From Bacillota bacterium (GTDB taxonomy: Bacteria; Bacillota; Clostridia; Christensenellales; Aristaeellaceae): 6,173 nucleotides of DNA. Location of the stretch: contig JAEYAR010000094.1 in assembly GCA_023404715.1 (NCBI GenBank), positions 1-6,173 on the forward strand, read 5' to 3'. This document shows, piece by piece, positions 1 through 5,926 of the stretch. Positions within the stretch are counted from its first letter, which is position 1, and each line of letters begins with the position of its first letter. The notes beneath the pieces were generated by a model. That model did not search any database and was not told where the DNA came from. It worked only from the letters and a program-made list of their open reading frames with translations. The translations under genes were made by a program, and so were the position numbers.

Positions 1-27
1 CTACAACTATAATAACTAACTCCTTTA
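1..27. other. Cut spacer or array trailer flank
   Basis: These 27 bases precede the leftmost repeat and contain no G at all (about 26% GC), unlike most spacers of the array, which are clearly GC-rich. They are shorter than a full spacer (33-37 bp) because the window starts here. They may be the inner part of another spacer or the AT-rich trailer-side flank. The adjacent repeat is intact, whereas terminal trailer repeats are often degenerate. That slightly favours the array continuing to the left. Confidence 0.5.
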
Positions 28-873
28 ATTTCAATCCACTCGCTCCGTGCGGAGCGAGACACGTGATTGCGAGCGGCAGACGAGAACACGAGGTATTTCA
101 ATCCACTCGCTCCGTGCGGAGCGAGACTGGGCGGCAACGGCACCGTAACGGGGCTGCGCGATTTCAATCCACTCGCTCCGTGCGGAGCGAGACCCTTGAT
201 GGCCGCAAGACCATGACGCGGAGAGTGGCATTTCAATCCACTCGCTCCGTGCGGAGCGAGACGACCGCATTTCAGCAAGCAGCCGCCCGCGCGCTGGAAT
301 TTCAATCCACTCGCTCCGTGCGGAGCGAGACCGAGGAGGAGGCGGGGGAATACGTCGCGAGGGTGGATTTCAATCCACTCGCTCCGTGCGGAGCGAGACA
401 AACCGCCTGTTATGCGAGTTTGCGTGCAATGCGGATTTCAATCCACTCGCTCCGTGCGGAGCGAGACCCGCAGAAAGGTCGAGCGCGTCGAGCTCCACCG
501 ATTTCAATCCACTCGCTCCGTGCGGAGCGAGACCTCGCATCAGCGAGGTATAGGCGGATTCCCATTTCAGATTTCAATCCACTCGCTCCGTGCGGAGCGA
601 GACGGCGGCATGCTCTATGCCGATTGCGCGGTAGGCACATTTCAATCCACTCGCTCCGTGCGGAGCGAGACAATTATCGGGCCTGACGGCGTGCTTTCTG
701 TAGATATTTCAATCCACTCGCTCCGTGCGGAGCGAGACGAGGTTGGATTGTCAAGTTTTCACTTTCAAAATATTTCAATCCACTCGCTCCGTGCGGAGCG
801 AGACCATGTTAAGGCCGAAGATCTTACCCATCCAATGGCTATTTCAATCCACTCGCTCCGTGCGGAGCGAGAC
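28..873 (-). CRISPR. Type I-C-like CRISPR array, 13 repeats, 12 spacers
   Basis: Thirteen identical 33-bp repeats start at 28, 95, 161, 230, 299, 367, 435, 501, 571, 639, 706, 772 and 841. The 12 spacers between them are all different, with lengths (left to right) 34, 33, 36, 36, 35, 35, 33, 37, 35, 34, 33 and 36. On the minus strand the repeat starts GTCTCGCTCC, has an 8-bp stem with loop GCAC (CTCGCTCC/GGAGCGAG) and ends TGGATTGAAAT. The ATTGAAAT end and strong stem are the hallmark of type I-C repeats. In that family Cas5d cuts just 3' of the stem and leaves an 11-nt handle; here exactly 11 nt (TGGATTGAAAT) follow the stem. Transcription is therefore leftward, with the newest spacer expected at 805-840. 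No repeat is degenerate, so the left end may lie outside the window. Subtype is assigned from the repeat alone because no cas genes are present. Confidence 0.97.
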
Positions 874-1060
874 AGCGCACATACATATCTCCGCTTCATA
901 GTTTCTGTGAACTGCATACAAAATCCTGCTTGCCAGCCAAAAACTTCGTATGCGATCTCATCGCCCACTTCATCCACAAGCGTAAAAACCGGTGCGAACC
1001 TCCCGGGAAAACAGCCGCCACTACCACTTCGCACCGGATGCACACAATGAGCAGCGTATC
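874..1060 (-). promoter_or_regulatory. CRISPR leader (minus strand)
   Basis: This non-coding stretch lies between the repeat end at 873 and the ABC-F stop codon at 1061, on the side where repeat polarity places the leader. It should hold the crRNA promoter and the sequences guiding new spacer integration at the 841-873 repeat. It contains a perfect 10-bp inverted repeat (989-998 and 1028-1037). A weak promoter-like pair for the array lies near the first repeat: TTCACA (906-911) and TATGTA (882-887) with an 18-bp spacer. The inverted repeat around TGCGAA, with CCCGGGAGG next to the distal arm, resembles what I remember from other I-C leaders, which I cannot verify here. Open frames crossing this region run through the repeats and are not genes. 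Confidence 0.75.
984..1037 (-). terminator. Long-loop hairpin + T5 after ABC-F gene
   Basis: On the minus strand CCGGTGCGAA (1037-1028) pairs perfectly with TTCGCACCGG (998-989) and is followed at once by TTTTT (988-984). It lies 24 bp past the ABC-F stop codon, so it has the form of an intrinsic terminator that would insulate the CRISPR array from readthrough. The 29-nt loop is longer than usual for a terminator, and the element also sits inside the array leader. It may be partly or wholly a leader element instead. Confidence 0.5.
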
Positions 1061-2725
1061 TCATTCCATGCTGTCAGACGAAATCGCCGCGCCGCGCTTG
1101 AGCGCCTTCAACTTCGCGAGCGCTTCTTCATAGAGCGGCTCTAATGCCGCTTTGTCCGCGCCGGGCATCGACAGTCGGCTGATCAACTCCGTCACCCGCA
1201 AGGATGCGGCCTGAACCGCCGTATCATACGGCTCGCCAGATCGCCTGTTATCCTTTTCCATCGAAGTCACATTGCCGTGATGCGCTTTGATTTGCCTCTT
1301 TTCGATGCTAAGCACGTCCGTGGCAAGGGCATCTGCAAAAGCCCGGTCATGTGAAACGAATAGAAGCGTCCCTTCGTAGGCCTTCAGAATTTCCTGCAGG
1401 CTTTCGATAGATGCGGCATCTAAAAAATTGGTCGGCTCGTCGAGCATGAGGACGTTGAACTCGCTGACGATAAGCCGTGCGAGCGCGAGCTTGACGCGCT
1501 CCCCTCCGCTGAGCACGCTGACGCGCTTATGCAGATCCTGCTGTGAAAAGAGCAGCTGGGCGAGCGTCGATCGGACGACCTCCTCTTTCTGTACGGCATT
1601 TTCCATCGCGCTACCCAACACCGTCTGTTCCGCATGCAAGTCGCTGAAATCCTGGTGGAAATACCCGATGCGCGCGCGAGGCGCGATGCGGATGGACGAA
1701 TGTCTTTCATCTATCATGCACAGCAGCGTGCTCTTGCCTGAACCGTTAGGGCCGATGAGCGCCGTATGGCTTCGGTTCGTCACTGCAAAATCCATACATT
1801 CAAAAATTTTGTGGCCGCCATAAGCGAAGGAAATCCTCCTCCCTTCGAAGACGAATCGTCCGCCGGGCGGATCGGTGAGACGAAAATCGGGGCGGATGAT
1901 GGGCATATCGCGCGGCTTATCCTTGACCTCCAGGTGTTCAATGCGGGCCTGAATGTTGCGGGCCGCGCGCTCCGCCCGCAGCTGCTTGGCATCCGATGGC
2001 CGGAGCGATAGGAAGTCGCGCAGGCCCGCATCTCGCGCGCTCATGTTCTTCGGCCTGCGCACCGCCTTTGCCGCGGTGCGTTTCTTCGTCTCGTAAGCCG
2101 ATTCCAGCTTTTTGCGTTCCTGTGTGTACTGCTCGTACTCCGTCTGCTCCCGCTCGCGCCTATGTTCCCAGACGCGGCGGTAATCGCTGTAGTTGCCCTC
2201 ATAGCAGTAAAGCTGTGCGTCCCTCACCTCTACGATGCGGGTGCATAGCGCGTCGAGCAGCGCACGGTCATGGCTGACAAGGACAAATGTTTGCACGGCG
2301 GAGAGCTCACCTTTGAGCAATGTCACGCCCTGCGCGTCAAGATTGGTGGTCGGTTCGTCTATGAGCAGCAGATGCGCGGCCTTGCCAAGCGCCTTAGCGA
2401 GGCGCAGGCGCGTCCCTTCGCCGCCGCTCATCTTGGCCTGCGATGCCTGCTGAGCGACCCGCCAGCGAGATAGCGCCTGCGCCGCAGCCGATGCGTCATC
2501 GGGCTCGTCCATCTGCTTAAACCAGGTGATCGTCGCCATGCGTACGATCTTTCCCGCATCCGGCGCGCACTCTCCCGCGAGCAGGCTGAGCAGCGTCGTC
2601 TTCCCCGCACCGTTTAGTCCGACGAGCCCGATGCGGTCGCCTTCGTAAATCTCTAACTTTTCAAAGCGGAGGATGGTCCGCTCTGCGTATGCCTTTTGAA
2701 CATCGTTTGCCTTCAATAGCAACAA
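1061..2725 (-). CDS. ABC-F ATPase, ribosome-protection type
   Basis: Soluble twin-ATPase protein of about 554 residues without membrane segments. ABC-F proteins of this kind bind the ribosomal E site and reach toward the peptidyl-transferase centre, dislodging antibiotics. Domain 1 has Walker A GLNGAGKTT (36-44), signature MSGGE (99-103), Walker B with catalytic E124, and H152 in LVSHD. A charged helical linker follows (about 158-285), the likely P-site tRNA-contacting arm. Domain 2 has GPNGSGKST (325-333), LSGGE (405-409), E430 in LDEPTNFLD and H459. A helical C-terminal tail covers about 486-554. The compact first domain and linker resemble Lsa/VmlR/CplR-type proteins, from memory. I chose the TTG at 2725: GGGAGGG (2738-2732) is well spaced, and the product begins with a family-like (M)LLLKANDV. 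TTG 2722 is possible. A TTG at 2830 would add 35 unlike residues. Drug specificity cannot be read from the sequence. Confidence 0.93.
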   Translation of the reverse strand: MLLLKANDVQKAYAERTILRFEKLEIYEGDRIGLVGLNGAGKTTLLSLLAGECAPDAGKIVRMATITWFKQMDEPDDASAAAQALSRWRVAQQASQAKMSGGEGTRLRLAKALGKAAHLLLIDEPTTNLDAQGVTLLKGELSAVQTFVLVSHDRALLDALCTRIVEVRDAQLYCYEGNYSDYRRVWEHRREREQTEYEQYTQERKKLESAYETKKRTAAKAVRRPKNMSARDAGLRDFLSLRPSDAKQLRAERAARNIQARIEHLEVKDKPRDMPIIRPDFRLTDPPGGRFVFEGRRISFAYGGHKIFECMDFAVTNRSHTALIGPNGSGKSTLLCMIDERHSSIRIAPRARIGYFHQDFSDLHAEQTVLGSAMENAVQKEEVVRSTLAQLLFSQQDLHKRVSVLSGGERVKLALARLIVSEFNVLMLDEPTNFLDAASIESLQEILKAYEGTLLFVSHDRAFADALATDVLSIEKRQIKAHHGNVTSMEKDNRRSGEPYDTAVQAASLRVTELISRLSMPGADKAALEPLYEEALAKLKALKRGAAISSDSME

Positions 2726-2730
2726 AAAAA

Positions 2731-2753
2731 TCCCTCCCGATAGCCGGAAGGAA
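2731..2753 (-). promoter_or_regulatory. Hairpin sequestering the ABC-F ribosome binding site
   Basis: In the mRNA UUCCUUCCG (2753-2745) can pair with CGGGAGGGA (2739-2731) around a 5-nt loop (GCUAU). This gives nine pairs, two of them G-U. The right arm contains the whole Shine-Dalgarno GGGAGGG of the ABC-F gene, five bases before its first TTG. Folded, it should hide the ribosome binding site, as in translational attenuators of resistance genes. The pairing is read directly; the regulatory role is inferred. Confidence 0.6.
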
Positions 2754-2884
2754 GACACGCCGACACGGCACGCCAAAAACGCGCCGATTCCCCGTCGATA
2801 AGGACGCAGCGATGCCAATCCGCCCGGCAAAAGCGCACGAAAAAAGACGTTTTACCGCCCACGTGCAGTTTCACAGATGCGAGA

Positions 2885-2899
2885 TTAGCGAATTCTCAT
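2885..2899 (-). CDS. Upstream ORF encoding leader peptide MRIR
   Basis: ATG AGA ATT CGC TAA encodes Met-Arg-Ile-Arg. It is the first ATG-initiated frame downstream of the start point predicted from the 2937-2965 promoter (about 2930). AAGGG at 2913-2909, nine bases upstream, could serve as its ribosome binding site. Arg-X-Arg peptides, such as MRLR in the ErmD leader peptide, are known to arrest macrolide-bound ribosomes. Very short upstream ORFs precede several ABC-F resistance genes. The frame is so short that chance alone could produce it. Its support is position, ribosome binding site and motif together, in the long leader of an ABC-F gene. Confidence 0.5.
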   Translation of the reverse strand: MRIR

Positions 2900-2936
2900 C
2901 GACGCTTGCCCTTACCCTTTCTCTTTTGATACATCG

Positions 2937-2965
2937 ATTATAACGAACTGGCGCAGCCGTGTCAA
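2937..2965 (-). promoter_or_regulatory. Perfect consensus promoter of the ABC-F gene
   Basis: On the minus strand TTGACA (2965-2960) and TATAAT (2942-2937) are separated by exactly 17 bp, a full match to the housekeeping sigma-A/sigma-70 consensus. Transcription should start near 2930, giving a 5' leader of about 205 nt before the ABC-F start codon. Such a strong promoter with a long structured leader suggests control after initiation. Confidence 0.85.
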
Positions 2966-2985
2966 TACAAACGCGAGAATTGAGG

Positions 2986-3014
2986 TTGAATCGCTTGCGC
3001 CGAAATGCTATCAT
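2986..3014 (+). promoter_or_regulatory. Extended -10 promoter of the kinase operon
   Basis: TTGAAT (2986-2991) is followed after 17 bp by TATCAT (3009-3014), and TGC directly before it gives an extended -10 (TGCTATCAT). Transcription should start near 3021. This promoter is back-to-back with the ABC-F promoter: the two -35 boxes are 20 bp apart. A protein bound between them could affect both genes. No clear operator palindrome was seen there. Confidence 0.7.
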
Positions 3015-3044
3015 AGAGGTCGATAACGAATGGAGTTGAATGCC

Positions 3045-4145
3045 ATGACGAAGGATATTCGGGCACGTATTAAACGTTATATGCCCTTATGCAAGCGCGA
3101 TTCGCTGCTATGTATTGGAATCATGCTCTCCGCTGCGCTGCTGTGTATGCTGCTGCGCATGCTCGATACCAGCGACGTATACGTCTCCATGATCTTCTTG
3201 CTTGCCGTGCTGCTCACGGCGCGCGTAACAGACGGCTATTTTTACGGCGTCGTCGCCTCGTTCGCGGGCGTCGTCTTCGTCAATTACGTCTTTACGTATC
3301 CCTATTTCGCATTCAATTTTACCATCTCGGGGTATCCGCTCACGTTTATCAGCATGCTTTTCGTCTCGTTGACCACCAGCGCAATGACCACGCAGATCAA
3401 GGAGCAGGAAAAGCTGCGTATGGAGGCCGAGAAAGAAAAAATGCGCAGCAATCTGCTGCGCGCCGTCTCGCACGATCTGCGCACGCCGTTGACCTCCATC
3501 ATCGGCTCCAGCAGCGCCATCCTCGACGGTCCCGCGCCCCTATCACAGGACGACCAGCGCCGCCTGATCACCGATATCCGCGACGATGCCGAGTGGTTGA
3601 TCCGCATGGTCGAAAACCTGCTCTCCATCACGCGCATCAGCGGAGAGGCCACCCGCATCAAGACGCAGCCGGAGGCGGTCGAAGAGGTCGTCGCCGAATC
3701 CGTGCGCAAGTTCAAAAAGCGCTTTCCGGAGCAGAGCGTCGCCATCCATTTGCCCGAGGAGATGCTCATGGTCCGCATGGATCCCATTCTCATCGAGCAG
3801 GTCATCGTCAATCTGTTGGAAAACGTCGTTTTGCACGCAGAAGGGGCGACGCATACGGACATGTACGTCAAACGAGACGGCACACAGTGCGTCATTTCCG
3901 TGCTAGACGACGGTCCTGGCATCCCCGCCTCTACGCTGGCACATCTGTTCGACGGGTATTTGAACCGCGCAGAAAGCGCATTAAACGACAACAAGCGCTC
4001 TATGGGCATCGGACTATCCGTATGTATGTCCATCGTCCGTGCGCACGGGGGCACGATGGAGGCTAAAAACCGCGATACCGGGGGCGCCGCCTTTTGCTTC
4101 ACGCTGCCGATGGACGACGAACCGCTATGGACCGAAGCGCTATAG
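3045..4145 (+). CDS. KdpD-C-like membrane sensor histidine kinase
   Basis: Sensor kinase of about 366 residues that autophosphorylates a histidine and passes the phosphate to a response regulator. Four hydrophobic segments lie in about residues 20-115 and match the DUF4118 membrane region of KdpD. A charged coiled linker (about 117-137) leads to the H-box VSHDLRTPL with phospho-acceptor H143. The ATPase domain has N-box NLLEN (256-260), G1 DDGPGIP (288-294) and G2 MGIGLS (320-325). The KdpD and universal-stress N-terminal domains of true K+-sensing KdpD are absent, so I do not call it kdpD. ATG 3030 is in frame with GAGGT at 3016-3020, but the predicted transcript begins near 3021 and would lack that site. 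ATG 3045 has GGAG nine bases upstream within the transcript. First gene of a likely operon; no response regulator is beside it, so its partner is unknown. Confidence 0.9.
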   Translation: MTKDIRARIKRYMPLCKRDSLLCIGIMLSAALLCMLLRMLDTSDVYVSMIFLLAVLLTARVTDGYFYGVVASFAGVVFVNYVFTYPYFAFNFTISGYPLTFISMLFVSLTTSAMTTQIKEQEKLRMEAEKEKMRSNLLRAVSHDLRTPLTSIIGSSSAILDGPAPLSQDDQRRLITDIRDDAEWLIRMVENLLSITRISGEATRIKTQPEAVEEVVAESVRKFKKRFPEQSVAIHLPEEMLMVRMDPILIEQVIVNLLENVVLHAEGATHTDMYVKRDGTQCVISVLDDGPGIPASTLAHLFDGYLNRAESALNDNKRSMGIGLSVCMSIVRAHGGTMEAKNRDTGGAAFCFTLPMDDEPLWTEAL

Positions 4146-4166
4146 AACGAGGAGGCATCCTTTCAA

Positions 4167-5120
4167 ATGGAGAACCAAAGAGAAAATGCGCTTAGCCGCC
4201 CGCGGGTCGTGGGCCTGCTCGCGCTCGTCTGCTGCGCGCTGTGGGGCAGCGCCTTCCCCTGTATCAAGCTCGGATATGCTTACTTCGATATCCCCGCCGG
4301 CGATACCGCCGCGCAGCTGCTCTTTGCGGGGCTGCGCTTCACGCTCGCCGGGCTGCTCACAATCCTCATCGGCAGCATCCTGCATCGGCGCCCGCTCGTG
4401 CCCAGGCGCGGGAACCTGAAACGCATCGTAAAGCTCAGCCTCATGCAGACTGTGATCCAGTACCTCTTTTTCTACGTCGGCCTTGCGCATACATCGGGCG
4501 TCAAATCCTCCATCGTCGAATCGTCCACCGTTTTCCTGACCATCCTGGCGGCCAGCCTGCTCTTTCGGCAGGAGTCCCTCACCGCGCGCAAGCTGCTCGG
4601 CTGTGCGGTGGGCTTTGCGGGCGTCGTCATCGTCAACATCGCGGGGCAAAGCGTAGACATGCACATGTCCTTCCTGGGCGAAGGGGCGATATTGCTCTCC
4701 GCCTGCGCTTATGCGCTCTCCTCCGTGATGATCAAGAACTACGCCCGCCATGAGCTGCCCATCACGCTCAGCGGCTATCAATTTTTGCTGGGCGGCGTGG
4801 TGCTGACGGCCTGCGGCCTGGCCGCGGGCGGGCGCATCGCGCAGGTGACCGCGCAGGGCCTGCTCATGCTCGCCTATCTCGCGCTGCTTTCGGCCATCGC
4901 CTATTCGATTTGGGGCACGCTGCTCAAGTACAATCCCGTCGCGCGCGTCTCCATCTATGGGTTCATGAACCCCGTATGCGGCGTGCTGCTCTCCGCTCTG
5001 CTGCTCGGCGAGAGCCGGCATGCGTTCGGCCCCGCAGGGTTGGCGGCGCTCGTGTTGGTCTGCATTGGCATTTGGCTCGTAAACGGCGAGCATACCGTCC
5101 TCCAGAATAGGAAGGTGTGA
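4167..5120 (+). CDS. EamA/DMT-superfamily transporter, 10 TM
   Basis: Inner-membrane carrier of 317 residues, the usual length for EamA-family members of the drug/metabolite transporter superfamily. Members mostly export amino acids, metabolites or drugs. Two EamA repeats of five helices are visible, about 14-160 and 168-306. The first starts with the typical ALWGSAFPCIK (24-34), and its last helix is GFAGVVIVNIAG (149-160). The second includes ALSSVMIK (183-190) and ends with the helix ALVLVCIGIWLVNG (294-307), after the typical LLLGE (278-282). Hydrophobic stretches fit helices near 14-34, 50-71, 86-108, 115-133, 143-160, 168-189, 199-220, 229-250, 262-280 and 288-306. GGAGG (4151-4155) precedes the ATG by 11 nt. 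It starts 21 bp after the kinase stop, so the two are probably cotranscribed. The substrate cannot be deduced. Confidence 0.93.
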   Translation: MENQRENALSRPRVVGLLALVCCALWGSAFPCIKLGYAYFDIPAGDTAAQLLFAGLRFTLAGLLTILIGSILHRRPLVPRRGNLKRIVKLSLMQTVIQYLFFYVGLAHTSGVKSSIVESSTVFLTILAASLLFRQESLTARKLLGCAVGFAGVVIVNIAGQSVDMHMSFLGEGAILLSACAYALSSVMIKNYARHELPITLSGYQFLLGGVVLTACGLAAGGRIAQVTAQGLLMLAYLALLSAIAYSIWGTLLKYNPVARVSIYGFMNPVCGVLLSALLLGESRHAFGPAGLAALVLVCIGIWLVNGEHTVLQNRKV

Positions 5121-5125
5121 AACGC

Positions 5126-5926
5126 ATGTGTCCTTACCGCATCGTCTTTTCCGACCTGGACGGCACGCTGCTGGACCGAAACGGACAGGTCTCCGAAGCC
5201 ACGGCGACAAAAATCCGCGCGCTGAGCGCAGCGGGGATTCCGTTTGTGCCCGTCTCCGCGCGCATGCCGGACGCCATCTATCCCATCGTGGAACGCATCG
5301 GTCTTGTCTCTCCGCTCGTCTGCTACAGCGGTGCTTGGATCCTCGGCGAGGACCGCCAGCCCCTGCACAGCGTCTGTCTGGCCCCGCATACCGTCTCATC
5401 CGTCCTGGATACGATCGCCCGGCGTTTTCCCGGCGCGTGCGCCAGCGTCTACGCGGGCGATCGCTGGCTTGTATACGACGCGAGCGAGCCGCGCGTCCGG
5501 CTTGAAAGCGAGATTACCGGCGTCGTACCGGAGGCCGGGGCGCTCCTTGACCAGCTGCCTCCGGAGGGCGCGCACAAGGTGCTGTGCATAGCCCCCGGCG
5601 GCGAAGGGGGATACGCCGCCGCCACGCTCAGCGCGCTGTATCCTGACTTGTCCATCCACCTATCGGGCGACACGTACTTGGAAATCATGGCCGGTGAGGC
5701 CAGCAAATCGAACGCCATAGCGTTTTTATGCGCCGAACGCTGCCTCTCGCTCGCGGACGCCGTCGCGTTCGGGGATAACTTCAACGATGTGGACATGCTG
5801 CGCGCAGCCGGGCTCGGCATCGCGATGCAAAATGCGCCCGAGCCCGTGAAGCGATGCGCGGACCGTATCACGCGTTCCAACGACGAGGATGGCGTGCTCG
5901 CAGCGCTAAATGAGCTATTCCGCTGA
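5126..5926 (+). CDS. Cof-type HAD-superfamily phosphatase (IIB)
   Basis: Soluble Mg-dependent phosphatase of 266 residues, a normal length for the Cof/YbiV-like group. These enzymes dephosphorylate sugar phosphates, pyridoxal phosphate, FMN or similar small molecules. Motif I is DLDGTLLD, with nucleophile D10 and acid/base D12. Motif II is S44 in VPVSAR, where an ATGR-like sequence is commoner. Motif III is K194 in EASKSNAI, and motif IV is GDNFND (216-221). The large cap between motifs II and III (about 85-190) fits the C2 type. The ATG at 5126 follows GGAAGGTG (5110-5117) at a good distance and lies 5 bp after the transporter stop. A GTG at 5117 overlapping that stop would add three residues but has a poor ribosome binding site. 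Close spacing makes it the third operon gene. Its substrate is unknown. Confidence 0.93.
   Translation: MCPYRIVFSDLDGTLLDRNGQVSEATATKIRALSAAGIPFVPVSARMPDAIYPIVERIGLVSPLVCYSGAWILGEDRQPLHSVCLAPHTVSSVLDTIARRFPGACASVYAGDRWLVYDASEPRVRLESEITGVVPEAGALLDQLPPEGAHKVLCIAPGGEGGYAAATLSALYPDLSIHLSGDTYLEIMAGEASKSNAIAFLCAERCLSLADAVAFGDNFNDVDMLRAAGLGIAMQNAPEPVKRCADRITRSNDEDGVLAALNELFR

Noticed and set aside
31..1050. Long open frames with repeated FQSTRSVRSE or SRSARSEWIE peptides on both strands
   Set aside because: They are translations of the CRISPR repeat; the near-palindromic repeat opens frames on both strands and no start signal supports them.
874..1060. Mobile element or attachment site between the array and the ABC-F gene
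   Set aside because: No transposase, no flanking direct repeats and no tRNA; the inverted repeat is better explained as leader element or terminator.
2726..2830. N-terminal extension of the ABC-F protein from a TTG at 2830
   Set aside because: No ribosome binding site, a Gly/Arg-rich sequence unlike the family, and it would translate through the hairpin and Shine-Dalgarno of the better start at 2725.
2896..2934. Very basic 12-residue frame MYQKRKGKGKRR (minus) whose stop overlaps the MRIR start as ATGA
   Set aside because: Its ATG lies upstream of the start point predicted (about 2930) from the perfect promoter, so it should not be in the mRNA; it would matter only if transcription starts further upstream.
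3089..4066. 325-codon plus-strand frame inside the kinase gene
   Set aside because: Arg/His-rich out-of-frame shadow with no ribosome binding site; the other frame holds all histidine-kinase motifs.
3045..4145. Calling the kinase a true potassium sensor kdpD
   Set aside because: KdpD and universal-stress N-terminal domains are missing, and no kdpE or kdpFABC genes are nearby.
4140..5399. 419-codon open frame on the minus strand opposite the transporter and phosphatase genes
   Set aside because: Low-complexity, Arg/Gly/Ala-rich antisense shadow in GC-rich DNA; the plus-strand frames carry clear family motifs.
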